From: Kitasatospora aureofaciens
Lineage (GTDB): Bacteria > Actinomycetota > Actinomycetes > Streptomycetales > Streptomycetaceae
Direction of reading: 5' to 3'
NCBI GenBank assembly: GCA_000720845.1
Contig: JODU01000019.1
Span: 149,365-213,364 of the forward strand
DNA: 64,000 nucleotides
Made by a program: the position numbers and the translations under genes. This document shows positions 50,747 to 59,800 of the stretch, one piece after another. Under the pieces are notes generated by a model. The model was not told the DNA's origin and made no database searches. It saw nothing but the letters and a program-made list of their open reading frames with translations. Within the stretch, counting starts at the first letter, position 1; each line of letters begins with the position of its first letter.

Positions 50747-51697
50747 GTGAGCCAGGTTCTCGACCCCCCACCCCCGACCCGGGCATCGGCCCAGGCCGCC
50801 ACCGCGCCCGGCCCCGCCGGCGCCGACCACGACCTCGCGGCGCTCGCCGCCCGGCACGGGCTGTCGGTCAGCGGCGCCCGCCCCTCCCTGCGCCAGTACG
50901 TCCGCCAGCTGTGGGCGCGCCGGCACTTCATCGGCGCCTTCTCCACCGCCAAGCTCACCGCCCAGTACAGCCAGGCCAAGCTGGGCCAGGTCTGGCAGGT
51001 GACGACGCCGCTGCTCAACGCGGCGGTGTACTACTTCATCTTCGGCCTGCTGATGGACAGCAAGCGCGGCGTGGAGGACTTCGTCCCGTTCCTGGTCACC
51101 GGCGTGTTCGTGTGGACGTTCACGCAGAGCTCGATCATGGCGGGCACCCGCGCCATCTCCGGCAACCTCGGCCTCGTCCGCGCCCTGCACTTCCCGCGGG
51201 CGGCGCTGCCGGTGTCGTTCTGTCTCCAGCAGCTCCAGCAGCTGCTGTTCTCGATGGCGGCCCTGGTCGTGATCCTGCTGGCGTTCGGTGTGCTGCCGGC
51301 CCCGTCCTGGGTGCTCGCGGTCCCGGCCCTGGTGCTGCAGTTCGTGTTCAACGCGGGCGTGGCGATGGTCATGGCCCGGGTGGGCTCGAAGATCCCCGAC
51401 ATGGCCCAGCTGATGCCGTTCCTGCTGCGCACCTGGATGTACGCCTCGGGCGTCATGTTCAGCATCGAGCACATGACCGGCCCGGACAGCGGCCTGCCGT
51501 CCTGGGTCGGCACCGCCCTCCAGCTCAACCCCGCCGTCGTCTACATCGACCTGATGCGCTTCGCCCTGATCGACACCTTCGGCGGCGGCCAGCTGCCGCC
51601 GCACGTGTGGGCGCTCGCGGTGGGCTGGGCCCTGGTCGCCGGGATCGGCGGCTTCATCTACTTCTGGAAGGCCGAGGAGACCTACGGTCGTGGCTGA
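50747..51697 (+). CDS. TagG-like polysaccharide/teichoic acid ABC export permease
   Basis: The 316-aa protein is an ABC-2 export permease with six helices (AAVYYFIFGLLMDSKRGVED, LVTGVFVWTFTQSSIMAGTR and further). It pairs with the ATPase gene, whose GTG overlaps its end by 8 bp. TagG-type permeases flip lipid-linked wall teichoic acid or related polymer. I chose GTG 50747 (MSQVLDPPPP); the frame extends to 50672, but that start would place one operator repeat within the ribosome binding site. Confidence 0.88.
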   Translation: MSQVLDPPPPTRASAQAATAPGPAGADHDLAALAARHGLSVSGARPSLRQYVRQLWARRHFIGAFSTAKLTAQYSQAKLGQVWQVTTPLLNAAVYYFIFGLLMDSKRGVEDFVPFLVTGVFVWTFTQSSIMAGTRAISGNLGLVRALHFPRAALPVSFCLQQLQQLLFSMAALVVILLAFGVLPAPSWVLAVPALVLQFVFNAGVAMVMARVGSKIPDMAQLMPFLLRTWMYASGVMFSIEHMTGPDSGLPSWVGTALQLNPAVVYIDLMRFALIDTFGGGQLPPHVWALAVGWALVAGIGGFIYFWKAEETYGRG

Positions 51698-52553
51698 CAA
51701 CACCCCCGCCGAGCGCGTGCCCACCGTCGTCGCCGACGGCGTCGACATCGTCTACCGGGTGAACGGCACCGGTGCCGGCCGCGGCTCCGCGACCGCCGCC
51801 CTCAACCGCATCCTGCGCCGCGAGAAGACCGAGAAGGCCGCGGGCGTGCGCCGGGTGCACGCGGTGAAGAACGTGTCCTTCGTGGCGTACCGCGGCGAGG
51901 CCATCGGCCTGATAGGCACCAACGGTTCGGGCAAGTCGACGCTGCTCAAGGCGGTCGCCGGCCTGCTCCCGGTGGAGAACGGCCGCATCTACACCGACGG
52001 CCAGCCCTCCCTGCTCGGCGTCAACGCCGCCCTGATGAACGATCTCACCGGCGAGCGCAACGTGTACCTCGGCGGCCTGGCGATGGGCATGTCCCGCGCC
52101 GAGGTCAAGGAGCGGTACCAGGAGATCGTCGACTTCTCGGGGATCAACGAGAAGGGCGACTTCATCACCCTGCCGATGCGCACGTACTCCTCCGGCATGG
52201 CGGCCCGGCTGCGCTTCTCCATCGCCGCCGCCAAGGACCACGACGTCCTCCTCGTCGACGAGGCCCTGGCCACCGGCGACCGCTCCTTCCAGAAGCGGTC
52301 CGAGGAACGCATCCGGGAGCTGCGCAAGCACGCCGGCACGGTGTTCCTGGTCAGCCACAGCAACAAGTCCATCCGGGACACCTGCGACCGGGTGCTGTGG
52401 CTGGAGCGCGGCGAGCTGCGCATGGACGGACCGACGGAGGAGGTCCTGAAGGAGTACGAGAAGTTCACCGGCGGGCCGGACCGGGCGGCGAAACCCAAGG
52501 CGGCTCCCAAGGCGGCCCCGAAGCCCGCCGCCGAGGCGAAGTCGGTGGCGTGA
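51690..52553 (+). CDS. TagH-like polysaccharide/teichoic acid ABC export ATPase
   Basis: The 287-aa ATPase has Walker A GTNGSGKSTLLKAVAG, signature YSSGMAARLRFSIA (the TagH-type variant), Walker B VLLVDEALATGD and H-loop VSHSNKS. The Ala/Pro/Lys tail is short, with no sugar-binding C-terminal domain, so the polymer need not be capped to be exported. It powers the TagG-like permease encoded just upstream. Confidence 0.9.
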   Translation: MADNTPAERVPTVVADGVDIVYRVNGTGAGRGSATAALNRILRREKTEKAAGVRRVHAVKNVSFVAYRGEAIGLIGTNGSGKSTLLKAVAGLLPVENGRIYTDGQPSLLGVNAALMNDLTGERNVYLGGLAMGMSRAEVKERYQEIVDFSGINEKGDFITLPMRTYSSGMAARLRFSIAAAKDHDVLLVDEALATGDRSFQKRSEERIRELRKHAGTVFLVSHSNKSIRDTCDRVLWLERGELRMDGPTEEVLKEYEKFTGGPDRAAKPKAAPKAAPKPAAEAKSVA

Positions 52554-52714
52554 GCGTCCCGCCCCCGGGGAGGCCGCCGTCCCCCGGGCGGCGTACGCAC
52601 GGCGCCCACGATTAAGCCTTTTGCCCGATTGATGTCACTATGACCGAATAGAAACCGACCACAGGAGTGATCCGGGAGCGACGCAGCGCAGGCCGAGGCG
52701 AAGGAGTCCCCGCG

Positions 52715-54952
52715 ATGCCCGAGACGGCCCCTCAGACGGCCCCCGACCTCAGCGTCATCGTCCACGGCCGCAACGTCCAGGACCACCTGCCCGCCCTCCT
52801 CGACTCCTTGGACGCGCATCCCCTCACCGGCGTCGAGGTGATCGTCGCGGCCGTCGGGGACTGGGCGCGGAAGGTCGCCGAGCGGCACGCCCCGGCCTTC
52901 ACCGTGCTGCCGCTCCCGGACGGGGCCGGCGACGCCGCGGCCCGCTCGGCGGGGGCGGCCCGGGCGCAGGGCCGGTGGCTGCACTTCGTGCACGCCAAGG
53001 ACGGGCTGCCGGTGGGCGCCCCGGCCGCCGTCGCCGAGCACGTCGGCGGCCTGCCCGGCACGGTGGACGTCCTGCTCCTCGACCACGTCCGCAGCTCGTG
53101 GCGGGCCTCCGGACTGCCGTCCCCCGACGGTCCCCGCCTCACCCGCGCGGGCCGCGCCGAGGAGGGCCTCGCCCTCGACGACCGCGCGGCGCTGCTCCGC
53201 CTGACCCCGCTGCTCGGCAACCGCGCCGTGCGCGCCCCGTTCTGGCGGGCCCACGAGCGGCTCCTGACCACCGAGGACGAGCCGTTCGCCGCGTACGCCG
53301 CGCTGCTGCTCGCCGACCGCGTCGCCTGCCTGCCGCACCCGGCGTACGAAGACCGCCGGCTGCGCCCCGAGAGCCTCCCGCCGCCCACGCCCGCGCAGCG
53401 GTACGCGCTGGTCGACCGCTACGAGGCGCTCCTGGGCCTCACCGCCGACCGGACCGCCGTCCACGGTGTCCTGTACGACCTGATGGTCCGCGACTGCCTG
53501 CACACCTTCGCCCGTGCCGGGATGCCGGACGACGTGGCGCGGGAGTTCTTCCACCGGGCGTCCGTCACCGCCTGGCGCCACCGCCCCGAGGGACTGAGGC
53601 GCCAGGCCGGCCTGGAGGGCGTACGCCGGTCCCTCCTCGAGGAGGGCGCCTACGGCAAGTACCGCGCCCTCCAGACCGCCAACCACGCCCGCCGCGGGGT
53701 GCGCTCCGCCGTGCGCACCGGCAGACGCCGGGCCGGCACGCGGCTGCGCACCCTCCAGTACCGCGGCGCCCTGGCCCGTCCGGTCGACCCGCACCTCGCG
53801 GTCTTCTCGGCGTACTGGAACCGCGGGGTGGCCTGCAACCCGGCCGCCGTCGCCGCCAAGCTCGCCGAACTCGCCCCGGACGTCCACCCGGTGTGGGTGG
53901 TCACGGCACAGGGTGCGGCCCTGCTGCCGCCCGGCACCGACCACGTCGTGCCCGGCACCCGCCGCTACTGGGAGGTGCTGGCCCGCGCCAAGTACCTGGT
54001 CAACAACGTCAACTTCCCGGACGCGGTGGTCAAACGCCCCGGCACCGTCCACCTCCAGACCCACCACGGCACCCCGCTCAAGCGCATGGGCCTGGACCAG
54101 CTGCCCTACCCCGCCGCCGCCCACGGCCTGGACTTCCAGGCGCTCCTGGAGCGCGTGGACAAGTGGGACTACAGCGTCTCCGCCAACAGCCACTCGACCC
54201 GCATGTGGCAGCGGGCCTACCCGTCCCGCCACATCTCCCTCGACCACGGCTATCCGCGCAACGACGTGTACTACACCGCCGGCCCCGCAGAGGTCCGCGC
54301 GGCCCGCGCCCGCCTCGGTATCGCGCCCGGCCGCCGCGCGGTCCTCTACGCGCCCACCCACCGCGACTACGAGGCCGGCTGGACCCCGCGCCTCGACCTC
54401 GCCACCCTCGCCGACCGACTCGGCGAGGAAACGGTTCTGCTGGTGCGTGCCCACTACTTCTACGACAGCGCCGCCTCCCCCTCGGCCCCGCTGGCGGGCC
54501 TGCGCCGCACCGGCCGCCTCGTCGACGTCTCCTCCTACGAACCCGTCGAGGAACTGTGCCTGGCCGCCGACGCGCTGGTCACCGACTACTCGTCGATCAT
54601 GTTCGACTACGCCAACCTCGACCGCCCGATCGTCATCCACGCCGACGACTGGGAGACGTACCGCACCACCCGCGGCGTCTACTTCGACCTGATGGCCGAG
54701 GCCCCCGGACCGGTCGCCCGCACCCAGGCGGAACTGACGGAGATCCTCACCACCGACGCCTGGCACGACGAGCGCGCGGCGAAGGCACGAGCCGCCTTCC
54801 GGCGCCGGTTCTGCGAGTACGACGACGGCCGCGCCGCCGAACGCGTCGTGCGCCGGGTCTTCCTCGGCGAGGACCAGCGGACCCTGCCCCCGGTCCTGCC
54901 GGTCGAGGACCGCACCCCGGCCCCGAGCCCCGAGGAGGCCTGCGCGTCATGA
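52715..54952 (+). CDS. GT2 - TagF-like fusion 4, with degenerate GT2 domain
   Basis: The 745-aa protein has an N-terminal region (about 1-230) that aligns with the GT-A domains of the other three fusions (LSVIVHGRNVQDHLPALLDS) but has lost both metal/nucleotide motifs: VAAVGDWARK stands for VVDDCSPD and HFVHAKDGLP for FLDGDDTL. The TagF domain is intact: QTHHGTPLKRMGLDQ, YAPTHRDYE, LVRAHYFYDSA and DALVTDYSSIMFDYANLDRP. The start at 52715 has GAAGGAG. It lies between the TagGH exporter and another GT2 gene, one transcript with the latter. Confidence 0.86.
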   Translation: MPETAPQTAPDLSVIVHGRNVQDHLPALLDSLDAHPLTGVEVIVAAVGDWARKVAERHAPAFTVLPLPDGAGDAAARSAGAARAQGRWLHFVHAKDGLPVGAPAAVAEHVGGLPGTVDVLLLDHVRSSWRASGLPSPDGPRLTRAGRAEEGLALDDRAALLRLTPLLGNRAVRAPFWRAHERLLTTEDEPFAAYAALLLADRVACLPHPAYEDRRLRPESLPPPTPAQRYALVDRYEALLGLTADRTAVHGVLYDLMVRDCLHTFARAGMPDDVAREFFHRASVTAWRHRPEGLRRQAGLEGVRRSLLEEGAYGKYRALQTANHARRGVRSAVRTGRRRAGTRLRTLQYRGALARPVDPHLAVFSAYWNRGVACNPAAVAAKLAELAPDVHPVWVVTAQGAALLPPGTDHVVPGTRRYWEVLARAKYLVNNVNFPDAVVKRPGTVHLQTHHGTPLKRMGLDQLPYPAAAHGLDFQALLERVDKWDYSVSANSHSTRMWQRAYPSRHISLDHGYPRNDVYYTAGPAEVRAARARLGIAPGRRAVLYAPTHRDYEAGWTPRLDLATLADRLGEETVLLVRAHYFYDSAASPSAPLAGLRRTGRLVDVSSYEPVEELCLAADALVTDYSSIMFDYANLDRPIVIHADDWETYRTTRGVYFDLMAEAPGPVARTQAELTEILTTDAWHDERAAKARAAFRRRFCEYDDGRAAERVVRRVFLGEDQRTLPPVLPVEDRTPAPSPEEACAS

Positions 54953-56661
54953 GGACAGCCACCACGAGCCCGGCCACGGGCACGCTCCTCCCCCTGAGGA
55001 CCCCGGACGTCACCGTCACGGTCATCGTCTACAACGACGCCGAGCGCCTCCCCCGCGCGGTCGCGTCCGTGCTGCGCCAGACCCACGCGAACATCGAGGT
55101 CGTCATCAGCGACGACCACTCGACGGACGCGACCGAGGAAGTGGCCCGCGAACTCGCCGCCCACGACCCGCGGATCGTCTACCTCCGGCTGCCGCGCAAC
55201 AGCGGCGGGTGCAGCGCCCCGCGCAACCGCGCCCTGGAGATCGCGCGGGCGCCGTACCTGATGTTCCTGGACAGCGACGACGAACTCCCCGAGCGCGCCG
55301 TCGAGGTGCTGCTCGCCGCCCACCGCGAACGCGACCTGGACTTCGCGATGGGCGCCGTGCACCGCGTCCGGGTGGACGGCGGGCGCCGTACGACCTGGAT
55401 GCCGCACCTGGTCGCCGAGCGCCGCACCCTCGACGGCATCGAGGCCGACCCGCGGCTGTTCTTCGAGCACCTGTCGACCAGCAAGATGTACGCCCGCGCC
55501 TTCCTCGACCGGCACGGCCTGCGCTTCCCCGAGGGCATCCACTACGAGGACCAGCTCTTCTCGGCACAGGCGTACTGCCTGGCCAAGACGTTCACCGTGG
55601 TCCCCGAGCCGGTCTACCGCTGGTACATAGCCCCCTACGCGGCCTCCGACTCCGCCTCCATCTCCAACCAGCGGCACAAGCTCACCAACGTCCGCGACCG
55701 CGTCCACGTGCAGCGGCTCATCGACGCGTTCCTGGCCGAGAGCGGGCACGAGGGGCTGCGCGAGGACAAGGACTTCAAGTTCCTCAAGCACGACTTCCGG
55801 ATGTACGCCGGTGACCTCCCCTACCGGGACGACGCGTGGCTGACCTCCTTCGCCGACCTGATGAACCCCTACCTCGACACGCTCGCCGAGGGCGCCTACG
55901 CCCGGCTGCCCCGCGCCGAACGCGTCGTCCTGCGGCTGCTGCGCGACCGGCGCCTGGCCGACGTACGGACGGCGGCCCGGGGACTCGGCCACGACGTGGC
56001 ACCGCGCCGGGTGACGCCGGACGGGGAGAGCGGCCGCGTGTACTGGGGCGAGGAGGTCCCGGCTTCCCCCGAGGCCCGGCGCGAGCTGGACCTGACCGAC
56101 CTCGAACTGTACACCCGCCCGTTCTTCAGCGCCCTGCTCCGGCACGAGATCACGGAGATCACGCGCGGCCCCGGTGCGTCGGTCGACCTCACCGTCCGCA
56201 CCTACGACCCGGCCCTGCGCCTCCCCGTCGGCCCCCAGCGCGCCGTGCTCCATCTCTCCCCCGGCCGCCGACGCCTCACGGTCCCCTTCCGTCTCTCGCC
56301 GGTCCGCCCCGGCCTCTTCGAGGGCCGCGTCCACCTGGACCTGGCGGTGGCCCGGCTCCCGCTCCAGGGCTTCGACGGCACCCGCCATCCGGTGCTCCGC
56401 CTCCGCCATCGGGGTCGCACCCACACGGGCATCCTCCTGGCGCCGCCGGCCTTCCCACCCCTCACGGCCCGCGTCCCCTACCGCGCCGGCCTCACCCCGC
56501 ACCGGATCACCCTCAGCCCGGAGGGCCACAACCCGGGCCGCCTGCGGATCACCTGGCGACCGGCGGGGGCCACCTCTGCCGTACTCCGCCCGGCCGCACG
56601 CCGCCTGTCCACCCCGAGGACACGAAGAGCGGCCCGCCTGGTGTCCAACGTCCTCCACTGA
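54949..56661 (+). CDS. GT2 glycosyltransferase with beta-rich C-terminal region
   Basis: The 570-aa protein has a GT2 domain (18-240: VTVTVIVYNDAERLPRAVAS, VISDDHSTDA, YLMFLDSDDELP) and an unfamiliar C-terminal part. Residues about 380-570 form repeated beta strands (VDLTVRTYDPALRLPVGPQR, then RLTVPFRLSPVRPGLFEGRV). No TagF domain is present. Its ATG overlaps the stop of the fourth TagF-like gene (ATGA), so the two are coupled. It probably adds a sugar to the same polymer. The beta domain resembles those on TarP/TarS-type wall teichoic acid glycosyltransferases in placement only. Confidence 0.85.
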   Translation: MRTATTSPATGTLLPLRTPDVTVTVIVYNDAERLPRAVASVLRQTHANIEVVISDDHSTDATEEVARELAAHDPRIVYLRLPRNSGGCSAPRNRALEIARAPYLMFLDSDDELPERAVEVLLAAHRERDLDFAMGAVHRVRVDGGRRTTWMPHLVAERRTLDGIEADPRLFFEHLSTSKMYARAFLDRHGLRFPEGIHYEDQLFSAQAYCLAKTFTVVPEPVYRWYIAPYAASDSASISNQRHKLTNVRDRVHVQRLIDAFLAESGHEGLREDKDFKFLKHDFRMYAGDLPYRDDAWLTSFADLMNPYLDTLAEGAYARLPRAERVVLRLLRDRRLADVRTAARGLGHDVAPRRVTPDGESGRVYWGEEVPASPEARRELDLTDLELYTRPFFSALLRHEITEITRGPGASVDLTVRTYDPALRLPVGPQRAVLHLSPGRRRLTVPFRLSPVRPGLFEGRVHLDLAVARLPLQGFDGTRHPVLRLRHRGRTHTGILLAPPAFPPLTARVPYRAGLTPHRITLSPEGHNPGRLRITWRPAGATSAVLRPAARRLSTPRTRRAARLVSNVLH

Positions 56662-56663
56662 CG

Positions 56664-56780
56664 CAGCTGCGGGCAGCCGCCTCCGCCCCCCCGTAGCTGC
56701 GGGCAGTCGTGCCGCTGGGGCGGCACGGGTGGGCGGTGGGGGTACCTCCCAGGCCGTTCAGGCACTGGGGGAGGCACCCC
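56664..56780. repeat. Streptomyces intergenic repeat-like element
   Basis: CAGCTGCGGGCAG occurs at about 56664 and, as TAGCTGCGGGCAG, again at 56693-56706. It is followed by the palindrome GTGCCGCTGGGGCGGCAC and the stretch GGTGGGGGTACCTCCCAGGC ending GGGGGAGGCACCCC. I remember near-identical blocks between genes in many Streptomyces chromosomes. It lies between two convergent genes. It has no open frame. Confidence 0.6.
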
Positions 56781-56823
56781 GCGACGCCGGGCTGCGTCCC
56801 CACCCTCACGCCGGCCACGACGA

Positions 56824-56857
56824 AGGTGCCCCGGACCGAACCCGGCCCGGGGCACCT
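56824..56857. terminator. Terminator between GT2 gene and gdhA
   Basis: A perfect 11-bp stem (AGGTGCCCCGG at 56824-56834 with 56847-56857) and 12-base loop lies 32 bp beyond the gdhA stop and can serve both convergent transcripts. Confidence 0.85.
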
Positions 56858-56888
56858 CACACGGCAATGGCGTTAAGCACCGCGCCGC

Positions 56889-59800
56889 CTACGAATGCGT
56901 GCGCAGCAGCGTCCGCATCGTCCGCATGGCCACCGACAGATTCGACAGATCGAACTCGTCCGACGACCGGATCTCCTCCAGCGTCGTCCGCGCCCGTCCC
57001 AGAATCGCGGCGTTCTTCTCCTCCCACGCCTTGAACCGCTGCTCCGGCGTCGACGTACCGTTGCCCACCGCCAGCACGTCCGCGGTCAGCGACGCGTGCG
57101 CCGAGTACAGGTCCTCGCGGATCGCCGCGCGGGCCATGGACTGCCAGCGGTCGTTACGGGGCAGATCACTGATCCGGTCCATCAGCTGGGTGACTCCGAG
57201 CCGGTCGGCGAGGTCGTAGTACACCTCGGCGACGTCCAGCGGCTCCCTGCCCATGCGGTCGGCCACCGACACGATGTCCAGCGTCGCGAAGGCCGAGGAG
57301 AACCCGGCCACCCGCGTGGCCGGCTCGTCCGGGACCCCGGCGGCGGTCAGCTCGTCGTGGATGTGCTGGTACCACTCCGCGTCCGCGCCGCGCAGCAGCT
57401 TCGGCAGCTGCGACCACACCTGCTCGACCCGCTCGGCGAAGAAGTCCACCGTCTCGGCCAGCTCCAACGGCTGCGGCCGGTTGTTGAGCAGCCAGCGCGT
57501 GCCGCGCTCGACCAGGCGGCGCGAGTGCAGCCGGATCCGGGTCTGGACGGCGGCGTCGACCTTGGTGTCCAGGGCCTCCACCGCGTCCCACACCGGGGAG
57601 GAGCTGAAGATCGCCCGGGCCGCGGTCTGCGCCCGCACGATCTCCTCGAGCGACGCGCCGGTCTCCTCGCGCATCCGGTGCAGATACGTCGTACCGCCCG
57701 TGTTGACCGTGTCGTTGACCAGGACGGTCGTCGTGATCTCGCGGCGCAGCGGGTGGCTGTCCACCTGCTCGGCGAACTGCTCGCGCAGCGCCGACGGGAA
57801 GTAGGCGTGCAGCAGGCCCTTGAGGTACGGGTCGTCCGGCAGCGAGGTGTGCAGCAGCTCCTCGGCGACCGTGATCTTCGTGTACGCCAGCAGCACGGCC
57901 GTCTCCGGGCCGGTCAGGCCGTGTCCGCTGCTCAGCCGCTCACGGATCTGGCGGTCGGTGGGCAGGAACTCCAGGGCCCGGTTGAGGTGGCCCTCCCTGA
58001 CCAGGTGCCGCATGAAGCGCTGCTGGGCGTGGAGCATGTCCTTGGACTGCGCGAGCGCGTTGGCGATCGCCGTGTTCTGCGCGTAGTTGTTGCGCAGGAC
58101 CAGCGCGCCGACCTCGTCGGTCATCTGGGCGAGCAGCTTGTTGCGCTGCTTGACGGTCATGTCGCCGTCCTTGACGAGACCGTTGAGCAGGATCTTGATG
58201 TTCACCTCGTGGTCGGAGGTGTCCACACCCGCGCTGTTGTCGATGGCGTCGGTGTTGATCCGGCCGCCCTGCAGCGCGAACTCGATCCGGCCCAGCTGGG
58301 TCAGGCCCAGGTTGCCGCCCTCGCCGACGACCTGGACCCGCAGGTCCTTGCCGTCGACGCGGATGGCGTCGTTGCCCTTGTCGCCGACGTCCGCGTTGGA
58401 CTCGGTGGACGCCTTGACGTACGTACCGATGCCGCCGTTCCACAGCAGGTCCACCGGGGAGCTGAGGATCGCCTTCATCAGCTCGGCCGGGGTCATCTTG
58501 GTGATGCCCGCCTCGATGCCGAGGGCCTCGCGGACGTGCGCGTTGACCGGGATCGACTTGGCCGTGCGCGGGAAGATGCCGCCGCCCGCCGACAGCAGCT
58601 CGGTGTTGTAGTCCTCCCAGGACGAGCGCGGCAGCTCGAACAGCCGGCGGCGCTCGGCGTACGAGGTGGCCGCGTCCGGGTTCGGGTCGATGAAGATGTG
58701 CCGGTGGTCGAAGGCGGCGACCAGGCGGATGTGCTCGCTGAGCAGCATGCCGTTGCCGAAGACGTCGCCGGACATGTCGCCGATGCCGACGGCCGTGAAG
58801 TCCTCGGTCTGGGTGTCGACGCCCAGCTCCCGGAAGTGCCGCTTGACGGACTCCCAGGCGCCGCGGGCGGTGATGCCCATGCCCTTGTGGTCGTAGCCCG
58901 CGCTGCCGCCGGAGGCGAAGGCGTCACCGAGCCAGAAGTTGTAGGACTCGGCGACCTCGTTGGCGATGTCGGAGAACTTCGCGGTGCCCTTGTCCGCGGC
59001 GACGACGAGGTAGGTGTCGTCCTCGTCGTGCCGGACGACGTCCGCGGGATGCACGACCTCGCCGCCCACCATGTTGTCCGTGATGTCGAGCAGCGCCGAG
59101 ATGAAGGTCTTGTAGCTGGCGATGCCCTCCGCCAGCCACGCGTCGCGGTCGACGCCCGGGTCGGGCAGCTGCTTGGCGACGAAGCCGCCCTTGGCGCCGA
59201 CCGGCACGATGACGGTGTTCTTCACCATCTGCGCCTTGACCAGGCCGAGGATCTCGGTGCGGAAGTCCTCCCGGCGGTCCGACCAGCGCAGACCACCGCG
59301 GGCGACCTTGCCGAAGCGCAGGTGCACGCCCTCGACGCGCGGCGAGTACACCCAGATCTCGAACGCCGGGCGCGGCGCGGGCAGGTCGGGGATGGCCTGC
59401 GGGTCGAACTTCATGGAGACGTAGTCGTGCGGCTTGCCGCCCGCCGCCTCCTGGAAGAAGTTCGTCCGCAGCGTCGCCTTGATGACGGTGAGGAAGGACC
59501 GCAGGATCCGGTCCTCGTCGAGGCTGGCGACCTGGTCGAGAGCCGCGTCGACCTCTTCGAGCAGGGCGTCGACGATCTCCCGCCCGGCCCGCTGCCGCTC
59601 CGGCGCCATCCGCGCCTCGAACAGGTTGATGAGCAGGCGCGTGGTGTGGACGTTGTTGCGGAGGGTGTCCTCCATGTAGTCCTGGCTGAAGGTCGAACCG
59701 GCCTGCCGCAGGTACTTGGCGTACGCGCGCAGCACCATCGCCTCGCGCCAGGTCAGGCCGGCGCTGAGCACGAGGGCGTTGAAGCCGTCGTTCTCCGCCT

